A stretch of 9,152 nucleotides of DNA from positions 1 through 9,152 of the forward strand of contig JACCSZ010000447.1 of the NCBI GenBank assembly GCA_013812695.1, read 5' to 3'. The translations under genes were made by a program, and so were the position numbers. Positions 1 to 7,445 of this stretch are shown here, piece after piece. Every line of letters begins with the position of its first letter. Position 1 is the stretch's first letter. Below the pieces are notes generated by a model. It did not search any database and had not been told where the DNA came from. It saw nothing but the letters and a program-made list of their open reading frames with translations. This stretch comes from Gemmatimonadales bacterium (GTDB lineage: Bacteria > Gemmatimonadota > Gemmatimonadetes > Gemmatimonadales > GWC2-71-9).

Positions 1-191
1 AGCCGCGGCGGGTCGGCCCCGCGCTCGACCAGCGCCAGCACCACCTGCGGCGTCGTCTCCTCCACCCGGCGCCGCGCGTCCGCCAGCGACGCGCTCCCGC
101 CGCCGACGGGCACGTGCCCCCGGCCCGTCAGCAGCGCCTCGAGCCCGGCCCGCTCCAGGTCCGATTGTGCCGCCACCAGGACGCGGATCAC
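1..191 (-). CDS. Response-regulator-like protein, N-terminal part (degenerate receiver domain)
   Basis: This gene runs off the window edge; only about 63 residues are visible. The GTG start at 191 overlaps the TGA of the upstream protease (GTGA, 4 bp), so translation is probably coupled; a GGAG lies 13 nt upstream, too far to be ideal. The protein begins MIRVLVAAQSDLERAGLEAL, the first beta strand and helix of a NarL/LuxR-type receiver, and a second strand reads QVVLALVERG near residues 49-58. In a normal receiver the first strand ends in two acidic residues and the 'VVLLD' strand carries the phosphorylated Asp. Here these positions are A8, Q9 and L54, so the domain should not be phosphorylated. 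Family knowledge suggests a DNA-binding output domain would follow, but that part is outside the window. It could also be a stand-alone pseudo-receiver. Confidence 0.6.
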   Translation of the reverse strand, partial: MIRVLVAAQSDLERAGLEALLTGRGHVPVGGGSASLADARRRVEETTPQVVLALVERGADPPR

Positions 192-811
192 GCCGCGCGC
201 ACGTCTCCGGCGCCTCCGGCCTCGCGCTCCACCTCGTGCACGAAGCGTTCGACCACGTGCGTCGGCACGGCGATGCCGAGTCCTCCCACGATCATCGCGT
301 TGATGCCGACGACCCGGCCCGAGCTGTCCGCCAGCGGCCCGCCCGAATTCCCCGGCGCGAGCCGGATGTCGGCGTGCAGCCACCCGGCGGGACCATGCGC
401 CGCGCCCGGCACGCGGTGCACGACGCCGAGGGACGCGGCGTAGCTGACGCCGAGCGGATGGCCGACCGCCACCACCAGCTCCCCGGCGCGAAGGCCGCGG
501 GCATCGGCGCGAAGCGCGGCGTCGAGCTCGCCCCCGCCGATGCTGAGCACGGCGAGATCGCGACGTGGATCGCGCGCGGTCACCCGGGCCGTGAGCGCTC
601 GGCCGTCCGGGAGCACCACTTCGGTCCGGGATCCTGCCGCCACGTGTGCGTTGGTCACGATCACTCCGCTCCGGAGCCACACGACCCCCGCGCCCGCGCT
701 CCGCCTGCCGTTCCGCACGTGCACCGTCACCCGCCCGATCCGCTCGGCGAGCTTGCCGAGCGCTTCATCGAAGGCCGGAACGCCGCGGAGGATCGACTCA
801 GCGGCGGGCAC
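188..811 (-). CDS. Trypsin-like S1C serine protease, no PDZ domain, no signal peptide
   Basis: This 207-residue protein is a compact HtrA/Deg-type trypsin fold. The catalytic triad is intact: His56 in TNAHVAA, Asp85 in RRDLAVL and Ser156 in APGNSGGPL. The chain ends about 50 residues after the serine, so there is room for the protease domain only; HtrA proteins normally carry one or two C-terminal PDZ domains. No hydrophobic signal sequence or membrane segment is present, so a cytoplasmic location is inferred. The GTG start at 811 has a GGAG 7 nt upstream and lies 14 bp inside the end of the PDZ-bearing protease gene. The stop overlaps the start of the response-regulator-like gene. The three genes are therefore one minus-strand operon, and the product may act with the PDZ protease or on the regulator. 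Substrate is unknown. Confidence 0.85.
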   Translation of the reverse strand: MPAAESILRGVPAFDEALGKLAERIGRVTVHVRNGRRSAGAGVVWLRSGVIVTNAHVAAGSRTEVVLPDGRALTARVTARDPRRDLAVLSIGGGELDAALRADARGLRAGELVVAVGHPLGVSYAASLGVVHRVPGAAHGPAGWLHADIRLAPGNSGGPLADSSGRVVGINAMIVGGLGIAVPTHVVERFVHEVEREAGGAGDVRAA

Positions 812-1757
812 GCGGCCGCTCCGATCGGGACCGCTCCGGCCGCGGCCGCTCGCCCACCGTCACCGTCAGCGTCTCCGGCCGCCCGCCGCGCGCCACCCCG
901 ACCGCGATCGTCTGGCCGATCCGCTCTCCGCCGAGCGCGGCGAGCACGTCGCCCGGATCGCTGACCGGACGGTCGTCGAGCGTAAGCAGGATGTCGCCGA
1001 TCAGGACGCCGCCGCGCTCGGCGGGGCTGTCCGGCTCGACGTTGACGACCATGAGACCGACCTCGGCCTTGGTGCCCAGGCTCTGCCGCAACGCGGGCGG
1101 CAGCCGCACCGGCTGGGTCGCGATGCCGAGCCAGCCGCGCGCCACGTGTCCACGGGCGAGGAGCTGACCCACGACCCGCGAGACGGTGCTCGACGGCACG
1201 GTCATCGCCGTCGCGCGAGCCAGGCCCGACGTGTTGATCCCCAGGACTTTGCCCGCCGTGTCGACCAGCGCGCCGCCCGAGAACCCGTCGTACACGGCCA
1301 GGTCGAGCCGGACGAATCGGTCGATCGTGCCCCCTTGCCAGGTGCGCCACTCGCCGCCGACGGCGCTCACGATTCCGAGGCTGGCGGTCACGGACGCGCC
1401 CGGGCGGCCGAGAGCGAGCACGAGCTGGCCGACGCGCGGCGCCTCGCTCGCGGGCGCGACCGCCTCGCTGCCGGCGGCACCGGCGGCCAGGCGTAGCACG
1501 GCCAGATCGGTCGACGGGTCCCGGCCCGCGAGCGTGGCGGAGACGGTGGTGCCGTCGTGCAGCGTGACCGTAATGTCGTCGTCCCGCTGGATGGTGTGGT
1601 GCGCGGCAACGACGACGCCGGGCTGCCAGAGAACGCCCGAGGCGGGAATCCGGCGCCGGGCATGGATGGCGACGACGGCGCGGCCGACCGTGTCGACGGC
1701 GGCCGCGAGATCGTTGGAGACTGCGGCCAGCAGGCCGTCGGTCGAGGATGCAGGCAT
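798..1757 (-). CDS. HtrA-like S1C serine protease with C-terminal PDZ domain, no signal peptide
   Basis: This 319-residue protein has a trypsin-like domain at about residues 12-200 and one PDZ domain at about 205-303 (starting near RGWLGIATQP, with the GDILLTLDDRPV core near 254-265). The probable triad is His54 (in VVVAAHHT), Asp84 (STDLAVL) and Ser160 (YDGFSGGAL). The serine motif is GFSGGA rather than the usual GNSGGP but retains the Gly-x-Ser-Gly-Gly core. The N-terminus has no signal peptide or membrane segment, so it is inferred to be cytoplasmic, unlike most HtrA proteases. The tail after residue 303 is short and rich in Arg, Pro and Ser. The ATG at 1757 is chosen because GGAG lies 5 nt upstream and homology starts immediately. 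The open frame continues upstream across the next gene, but that part is antisense. It is the first gene of the minus-strand operon. Confidence 0.85.
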   Translation of the reverse strand: MPASSTDGLLAAVSNDLAAAVDTVGRAVVAIHARRRIPASGVLWQPGVVVAAHHTIQRDDDITVTLHDGTTVSATLAGRDPSTDLAVLRLAAGAAGSEAVAPASEAPRVGQLVLALGRPGASVTASLGIVSAVGGEWRTWQGGTIDRFVRLDLAVYDGFSGGALVDTAGKVLGINTSGLARATAMTVPSSTVSRVVGQLLARGHVARGWLGIATQPVRLPPALRQSLGTKAEVGLMVVNVEPDSPAERGGVLIGDILLTLDDRPVSDPGDVLAALGGERIGQTIAVGVARGGRPETLTVTVGERPRPERSRSERPRARR

Positions 1758-1964
1758 GAACGCTCCGATAGTGTGAGTACCCGGAGAGGATGATGCACGG
1801 GTTCCCGCGCCGGCGAGATCGGGCGAACGGGTGAGGCGGGGATCGGACGTTCGGGGGAGGCAAACCCTTTGCCGGCCTGCGGCATCTATAGGAAAGCGAG
1901 CCATGGGCCGCGAAACGTCGCCCTCGCCCGCTCGTAATGCTCTAGCCTCCACCGCTCGCTGGAG
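1758..1964. promoter_or_regulatory. Divergent intergenic region between protease operon and serine hydrolase
   Basis: About 207 bp separate the divergent starts of the protease operon (minus) and the serine hydrolase (plus), so promoters for both should lie here. AT-richer islands that could be -10 elements are CTATAG near 1887 and TAATGCTCTAGCCT at 1935-1948, but I see no convincing -35 partner at normal spacing. I see no long operator palindrome. Confidence 0.35.
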
Positions 1965-3197
1965 ATGTTTCACGTCGTGAACCGCCGCCGTTTCGTCGCT
2001 TCTACCGCGGGCGCTTTGCTCGCGACCCTTCCCGCCCGGCCGCTCTGGCCGGTGCAGGCGGCGGCTGCGCGGCGCGGATCGGGCGTGCTCGGTCCGCGCT
2101 GGCGCCCCACCGCCGATCTCGTCCGCACGCTGCCGCGCCTGCTCGAGCTGGCGTCGGTTCCCGGCCTGGCCTTCGCCACCGTGGACGAAGAGGGCACCTT
2201 CCCAAAGGCTTCCGGCCGCGCCTCCGTCGCGCCGCGGCGCGACGTCACCGATGGCACCATCTTCGAGGCCGCCTCGCTCGGCAAGCCGCTCTTCGCCTAC
2301 GCGGTGCTGCGCCTGGTCGATGCCGGACGGTTCGATCTCGACCGCCCGCTGTACGACTACCTCGCGACGCCCGAGGCGGATACGCCGCGCATGCGGCGCG
2401 TCACCGCGCGCCACGTGCTGAGCCACACCAGCGGGCTTCCCAACTGGCGCCAGGCGCCGGGACCGCTCGCGCCGTCGAGCGAGCCGGGCGCGATCTACGC
2501 CTACTCGGGCGAGGGCTATTTCTACCTGCAGCGGGTGATCGAGCGGGTGACGGACCGGCCGATCGCGCGGATGCTGCGCCAGGATCTGCTGGAGCCCCTC
2601 GGCATGACCGAGACCAGCTGGGTGTGGCGGGGCCAGTATGACGTACCGATGGCGGTCGGCTACGACGAGGGCGGGGCTCCGGCCGAGGTGTACGCCGCGA
2701 TGGGCCGCCGTGCGGAGATTATCGCCCGCGAGTGGGGCAAGCCGATCGAGGAGTGGCGATACGAGGACGCGGTGCGGACCGTCCCGCTCATCAACGCGGC
2801 GTGGCCGCTGCTGCCGGTGTACGTGGTGCCGAACGTGGCCGCCTCGCTGCTCACCACCGCGCGCGACTACGCCCGCTTCCTGGCCCACCTGGTCGCCCGG
2901 CGGCCGGGGACCGCGCTCGCCATCAGCGCGGAAACGCGCGAAGCGATGACCACACCCCAGGTCCGGATCAACAGCGCGCTCGCCTGGGGGCTCGGGTGGG
3001 GTCTGCAGGACGACGAGTATGGCCGGACGCTCTGGCACTGGGGCGCGAACAACGGCTTCCGCAACTTCGCCGTGGCCGACCCGGTGAACGGCCGGGCCAT
3101 CGTGGTGCTCACCAACAGCGGCAACGGACCGCGGGTGTACGAGCGGGTCATCGTGGCCCTGACCGGCCACGACCACCCCGCGTTCCTTCGCGCGTAA
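1965..3197 (+). CDS. Tat-exported serine hydrolase, beta-lactamase (class C / PBP) family
   Basis: This 410-residue protein belongs to the class C beta-lactamase/DD-peptidase/esterase superfamily. The family uses an acylated serine to hydrolyse amides or esters; the real substrate cannot be told here. The nucleophile motif SxxK is S104-L-G-K107. The second motif is Y180-S-G, where Tyr is the usual general base, and the third is H358-W-G in place of KTG, common in esterase-like members. HTSGLPNW near 154-161 is another family signature. The N-terminus NRRRFVASTAGALLATLPA is a twin-arginine signal, implying folded export across the membrane. The ATG at 1965 abuts its GGAG, which is too close. 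The in-frame GTG at 1977, 12 nt from that GGAG and just before the twin arginines, is a real alternative start (406 residues). It diverges from the protease operon and is followed after 56 bp by the PAS gene. Confidence 0.9.
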   Translation: MFHVVNRRRFVASTAGALLATLPARPLWPVQAAAARRGSGVLGPRWRPTADLVRTLPRLLELASVPGLAFATVDEEGTFPKASGRASVAPRRDVTDGTIFEAASLGKPLFAYAVLRLVDAGRFDLDRPLYDYLATPEADTPRMRRVTARHVLSHTSGLPNWRQAPGPLAPSSEPGAIYAYSGEGYFYLQRVIERVTDRPIARMLRQDLLEPLGMTETSWVWRGQYDVPMAVGYDEGGAPAEVYAAMGRRAEIIAREWGKPIEEWRYEDAVRTVPLINAAWPLLPVYVVPNVAASLLTTARDYARFLAHLVARRPGTALAISAETREAMTTPQVRINSALAWGLGWGLQDDEYGRTLWHWGANNGFRNFAVADPVNGRAIVVLTNSGNGPRVYERVIVALTGHDHPAFLRA

Positions 3198-3253
3198 CGT
3201 GGCCGTCGCGCGCGGTGCAAGACTCGGGCGGCCAGCCGTCCTAGTCTGTTGCC

Positions 3254-3778
3254 ATGCGCGATCAACACCGTCCCAAGCAGGATCTCATCAACGAGGTCAC
3301 CGGCCTGCGGAAGCAGATCGCCGACCTGCGCGAGGCCATGACTGCCCGCCGCCGCGTGGAGGATGCCCTCCGCCAGGGCGAACACCAGCTCCGCATGCTC
3401 GTCGACGCGGCACCCGTGGGACTCTGCCTGTTTCGCCCCAACGGTACTCCCGTCGCCGCCAACCGGCCGTTTGCCCGGCTGCTCGGCTACGACACCACGG
3501 CCGAGCTGCTGAGCGTGGGCGATTCGCTGGGCATCTTTGGGAGCCGGGAAGAGGAGGGGCGTGTGCTCTCTCTCGTGGAGCGCGGCCTCGAGCGGGTGGC
3601 CGGCGTCGTCTTCCGGCGGAAAGACGGCAGCCGCCAGGCGTTCGGCGTGATCGGATCGGTGTCCACCGACCCGCACGCGGTGGCGCTGGTCGTGCTGGAA
3701 CGGCAGCCACAGCCCTGGCGCTCGGCGCCGCTCGCGGCACTCAGCCCGGCGTGGTCGGCGGGATCGCGGCCGGGGTAG
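3254..3778 (+). CDS. Orphan PAS-domain protein with N-terminal coiled coil
   Basis: This 174-residue protein has a charged helical N-terminus (about 8-48, LINEVTGLRKQIADLREAMT onwards) that looks like the coiled coil found ahead of PAS domains in sensor kinases. It is followed by one PAS domain (about 46-150) with the typical start VDAAPVGLCLFRPNGTPVAA, the segment FARLLGYD, and FRRKDGSRQAFGVI in the last strands. The chain ends about 25 residues after the PAS, in a low-complexity Ala/Pro/Ser tail. No kinase, GGDEF or HTH domain follows, and I saw no kinase motif in other frames before the next gene. No clear Shine-Dalgarno precedes the ATG; translation may be leaderless or coupled to the serine hydrolase 56 bp upstream. 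It may be a small signal-input partner for another protein, or a remnant of a sensor kinase. Ligand unknown. Confidence 0.75.
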   Translation: MRDQHRPKQDLINEVTGLRKQIADLREAMTARRRVEDALRQGEHQLRMLVDAAPVGLCLFRPNGTPVAANRPFARLLGYDTTAELLSVGDSLGIFGSREEEGRVLSLVERGLERVAGVVFRRKDGSRQAFGVIGSVSTDPHAVALVVLERQPQPWRSAPLAALSPAWSAGSRPG

Positions 3779-3832
3779 AATCAAGGTAGCGTCGGCTGCG
3801 CCTGTAAGCTGCATCCTGTCGAGTCGAACGTC

Positions 3833-3892
3833 ATCCTGAGCGGAGCGAAGGATCGGGTGACGCCTACTTACGACGCAAGGTCACCCTCCTTC
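3833..3892 (+). repeat. REP-like hairpin element between convergent genes
   Basis: The core CTGAGCGGAGCGAAGGATC sits at 3836-3854 and the similarity extends over 3833-3859. The same 27-bp stretch recurs in inverse orientation at 8126-8152 with two mismatches. The right half folds: 3847-3852 pairs with 3887-3892 and GGGTGAC (3855-3861) with GTCACCC (3880-3886), giving 13 base pairs with a 2-nt bulge and an 18-nt loop. The element lies between the ends of the PAS gene and the SDR gene and includes the last codons and stop of the SDR. No T-run follows on either strand, so a classical rho-independent terminator is unlikely. It may still stabilise the 3' ends of both messages. Confidence 0.6.
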
Positions 3893-4909
3893 CGACCCGC
3901 CGAGCACCGGCAGGATCTCCCCGGTGATGTAGCTCGAGCACACCGGTGCCGCCAGGAACACGTACGACGGCGCCACCTCCTCCGGCTGGGCCGGCCGCTT
4001 CATCGGCACGTCGCGGCCGAACTTCGCCACCTTCTCGGCGTCTTGGTCGGCGGGATTGAGCGGCGTCCACACCGGGCCCGGCGCCACGCAGTTCACCCGG
4101 ATCCCACGCTCCAGCACGTTCTGCGACAACGACTTGGTAAAGGTGTGGATGGCGCCTTTGGTGGATGAGTAGTCCAGCAGCTCCTTGCTGCCTTGGATCC
4201 CCGTCACCGAGCCACTGTTGATGATCGACGAACCCTTGCCCAGGTGCGGCAGGGCGGCGCGCGCCATGTAGAAGTAGCCGAAGATGTTGGTCCGAAAGGT
4301 CCGGTCGAGCTGCTCGTCGGTGATGTCCTCGAGCGCCGCGGCGTGCTCCTGGAACGCTGCGTTGTTCACGAGGATGTCCAGCCGGCCGAACTCCTCGACG
4401 GTGCTCCGCACCGCCTCCTGGCAGAACGCGGAGCTGGTGACGTCGCCGGGAATGAGTAGCGCCCGCCGGCCCTCCGCCTCGACCGCGCGTCCGGTCTCCT
4501 GCGCGTCAGCGTCCTCGCTCAGGTAAACGATCGCCACGTCCGCGCCTTCGCGCGCGAACAGCACCGCCACCGCGCGGCCGATTCCGGAGTCCCCGCCGGT
4601 GATGAGCGCCACCATGTTCTCGAGCTTGGCGGAGCCGCGATAGGCCGGAGCCTGGTACTGTGGCCTCGGCTCGAGCTCGGACTCGATCCCCGGCTTCGTC
4701 TGGTGTTGCTTGGGAAGGGGCGGGGCCGGGTAGGCCCTCGCGCCCGCCTGCACGGCACCCTGCACCTTGGGCTTGGACTGCTGGGTGCGCTTGCGCCGCT
4801 GCTCGGCGTCGCGCTGAAGCTTCCGGTCCGACTGCGCGGCCTTCTTGCCGGCGGCCGGGTTGCCGATCTTCTTGGTGCGGGACCCGCCGGTGCTCTTCTT
4901 CACGGCCAC
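3881..4909 (-). CDS. Short-chain dehydrogenase/reductase, YghA-like, with basic N-terminal extension
   Basis: This 342-residue protein is a classical SDR oxidoreductase; the family uses NAD(P)H to reduce or oxidise carbonyl and alcohol groups. The Rossmann cofactor motif is TGGDSGIG (104-111), NNAA is at 182-185, and the catalytic residues are S234, Y247 and K251 (YSSTK) with N208. Residues 60-95 (YPAPPLPKQHQTKPG, then RPQYQAPAYRGSAKLEN) match my memory of the arm preceding the SDR core in E. coli YghA and Bacillus relatives. Residues 1-50 are an additional Lys/Arg/Gln-rich stretch with no predicted fold, which makes it longer than the usual roughly 290 residues. The GTG at 4909 has GGGAGG 5 nt upstream; a GTG two codons later is possible. 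No signal peptide is seen, so it is inferred to be cytoplasmic. Substrate unknown; aldehyde reduction or stress detoxification is a family-based guess. Confidence 0.9.
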   Translation of the reverse strand: MAVKKSTGGSRTKKIGNPAAGKKAAQSDRKLQRDAEQRRKRTQQSKPKVQGAVQAGARAYPAPPLPKQHQTKPGIESELEPRPQYQAPAYRGSAKLENMVALITGGDSGIGRAVAVLFAREGADVAIVYLSEDADAQETGRAVEAEGRRALLIPGDVTSSAFCQEAVRSTVEEFGRLDILVNNAAFQEHAAALEDITDEQLDRTFRTNIFGYFYMARAALPHLGKGSSIINSGSVTGIQGSKELLDYSSTKGAIHTFTKSLSQNVLERGIRVNCVAPGPVWTPLNPADQDAEKVAKFGRDVPMKRPAQPEEVAPSYVFLAAPVCSSYITGEILPVLGGSEGG

Positions 4910-5076
4910 GTGTGCCTCCCGGGTGTGCGCCGACTGCTCGGTCGCACGCAGAATGGCGAGTCCTGCCGGATCGGAGCGGTGACAGGCCTCACCGGGACCC
5001 GGGTAGGCCGAAACGTCAGGGGGTCACGCGCCGTAGTGGCTCCGTCACTCCCCGTTCACCCGAGGATCCTCGCCTA
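4910..5076. promoter_or_regulatory. Divergent intergenic region with palindrome over the downstream RBS
   Basis: This 167-bp gap separates the divergent starts of the SDR (minus) and the NTF2-like gene (plus), so both promoters are expected here; I cannot assign -35/-10 pairs. A perfect 12-bp palindrome CGAGGATCCTCG at 5061-5072 contains the GAGG that serves the plus-strand start at 5077. An imperfect dyad GTGACAGGCCTCAC lies at about 4979-4992. Confidence 0.35.
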
Positions 5077-5520
5077 ATGCGCCTGACCTTTACGCTCCTT
5101 CTGGCCGCTCTCGCCGCGGCCCCCGTCGCGCGGGCTCAGACCGCCGCCGACGCTTCCGCCATTCGGGCCGCCGCGCTCGATTACGCCGAGGGGTGGTACG
5201 CCGGCGACGGCGACCGCATGGCGCGCGCCCTCCACCCCGAGCTGGTGAAACGCATCGTAGTGAATGACACCGCCACCAAACGGGCGTATCTGCAGACCAT
5301 GGGCGCAACGTCGCTGGCGAACGCCACGCGCCGCGGGTTCGGCAGGAGCACGCCGGCCGATCGCCAGGAAAAAACCGTGACGCTGCTCGACGTGTTCGGC
5401 AACGCGGCGGTGGCCAAGATCGTCATGGCGGACTGGATCGACTACCTGCAGCTCGGGAAGCTGGACGGGCGATGGGTGATCGTGAACGTGCTCTGGGAGG
5501 AGAAGCCCAAACGGAAGTGA
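5077..5520 (+). CDS. Secreted NTF2-like / putative lumazine-binding family protein
   Basis: This 147-residue protein starts with a signal peptide (MRLTFTLLLAALAAAPVARA, cleavage likely after residue 20 before QT). The mature part has the cone-shaped NTF2/SnoaL-like pattern: an opening helix AIRAAALDYAEGWYAGD, HPELVKR, a helix near 80, and C-terminal strands with AVAKIVMADWIDYLQLGKLDGRWVIVNVLW. This resembles the 'putative lumazine-binding' subgroup, small periplasmic or secreted proteins of unknown ligand. The name reflects a fold relationship, not demonstrated lumazine binding. The open frame runs farther upstream, but the ATG at 5077 is chosen because the signal peptide starts there and GAGG lies 11 nt upstream. 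It converges with the Do-type protease gene, 19 bp away. Confidence 0.85.
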   Translation: MRLTFTLLLAALAAAPVARAQTAADASAIRAAALDYAEGWYAGDGDRMARALHPELVKRIVVNDTATKRAYLQTMGATSLANATRRGFGRSTPADRQEKTVTLLDVFGNAAVAKIVMADWIDYLQLGKLDGRWVIVNVLWEEKPKRK

Positions 5521-5539
5521 CAGGGGTGACTCCCCCGCA

Positions 5540-7105
<1,566 letters not shown>

Positions 7106-7135
7106 GCTTGCGTCTCCTGGGACGTGATGCGGGAG

Positions 7136-7151
7136 GGGATCGAAGGATCCC
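7136..7151 (-). other. Small perfect hairpin in the leader of the Do-type protease gene
   Basis: GGGATC (7136-7141) and GATCCC (7146-7151) form a perfect 6-bp stem with a 4-nt loop. In the minus-strand transcript the loop is CUUC. It lies about 30 nt upstream of the protease start, between the small membrane-protein gene and the protease gene. It could be an mRNA processing or stability hairpin, or a remnant of the REP-like family, since GATCCTTCG is shared with that core. It lacks a T-tract, so it is not a normal terminator. Confidence 0.3.
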
Positions 7152-7198
7152 TGACGTCTCTGCAGATGCACGACCGCTCCGGGTGGTTGCACCTGCGG

Positions 7199-7303
7199 TC
7201 AGTCACGCTCGAGCACGATCGTGGTGCGACGGGCGGGACGGCGGGTGAGCACGTACGCGGCCGCGACGATGGCGGCCAGGGCGATGCCAAAATACCACCA
7301 CAT
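7199..7303 (-). CDS. Small single-span membrane protein (34 residues)
   Basis: This short gene encodes MWWYFGIALAAIVAAAYVL followed by a basic tail (TRRPARRTT) and IVLERD. One hydrophobic helix covers about residues 3-19, and the Arg-rich segment after it predicts N-out/C-in insertion by the positive-inside rule. The evidence that it is real is an AGGAG 6 nt before the ATG, in a context (CAGGAGTCAAGCATG) very like that of the next gene's start (CAGGAGACGCAAGCATG), plus a credible membrane segment. It ends 93 bp upstream of the Do-type protease and is probably co-transcribed with it. I do not recognise a named family. A role as an accessory or regulator of the protease is only a guess from position. 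Confidence 0.6.
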   Translation of the reverse strand: MWWYFGIALAAIVAAAYVLTRRPARRTTIVLERD

Positions 7304-7445
7304 GCTTGACTCCTGGGTTCCGGGTGAATTGATCGGTGCGAACACGAGGGAGACACCGGGCGGCGACTACGCCGTCTTCCGGTTTCGGCATTTGTTCGGT
7401 ACCTTGGGGATTCGCCCCCGGAACTTCACCGTCGCCGACCCGCCC
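7304..7445. promoter_or_regulatory. Divergent intergenic region upstream of small membrane protein and Rad52/ERF-like gene
   Basis: About 142 bp lie between the divergent starts. The plus-strand frame stays open across it, so the real start of the plus gene could be farther left; no Shine-Dalgarno supports such a start. I see no clear promoter pair. Confidence 0.3.

Noticed and set aside
108..119. Perfect palindrome GGGCACGTGCCC
   Set aside because: It lies inside the coding sequence of the receiver-like protein and is explained by Arg-Gly-His-Val-Pro codons in GC-rich DNA.
167..1496. Long plus-strand open frames opposite the two proteases
   Set aside because: Their translations are Arg/Ala/Pro-rich shadow sequence without domains, while the minus frames have catalytic triads, ribosome-binding sites and coupled overlaps.
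798..3176. A 792-codon open frame on the minus strand, continuous with the PDZ protease
   Set aside because: Beyond 1757 it crosses an intergenic region and runs antisense to the serine hydrolase, whose catalytic motifs are unmistakable. Its extra part has no domain character and is a by-product of high GC.
3219..3253. Possible -10 element TAGTCT just before the PAS gene, suggesting a leaderless promoter
   Set aside because: No recognisable -35 at 16-18 bp, and the gene may simply be read through from the serine hydrolase.
4660..5076. Upstream extension of the NTF2-like reading frame
   Set aside because: It lies antisense to the SDR and in the intergenic gap. The signal peptide starts exactly at 5077, so earlier starts would bury it.
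7106..7192. 29-residue N-terminal extension of the Do-type protease
   Set aside because: The ATG at 7105 has AGGAG 8 nt upstream and a signal peptide directly after it; the extension would place that peptide internally.
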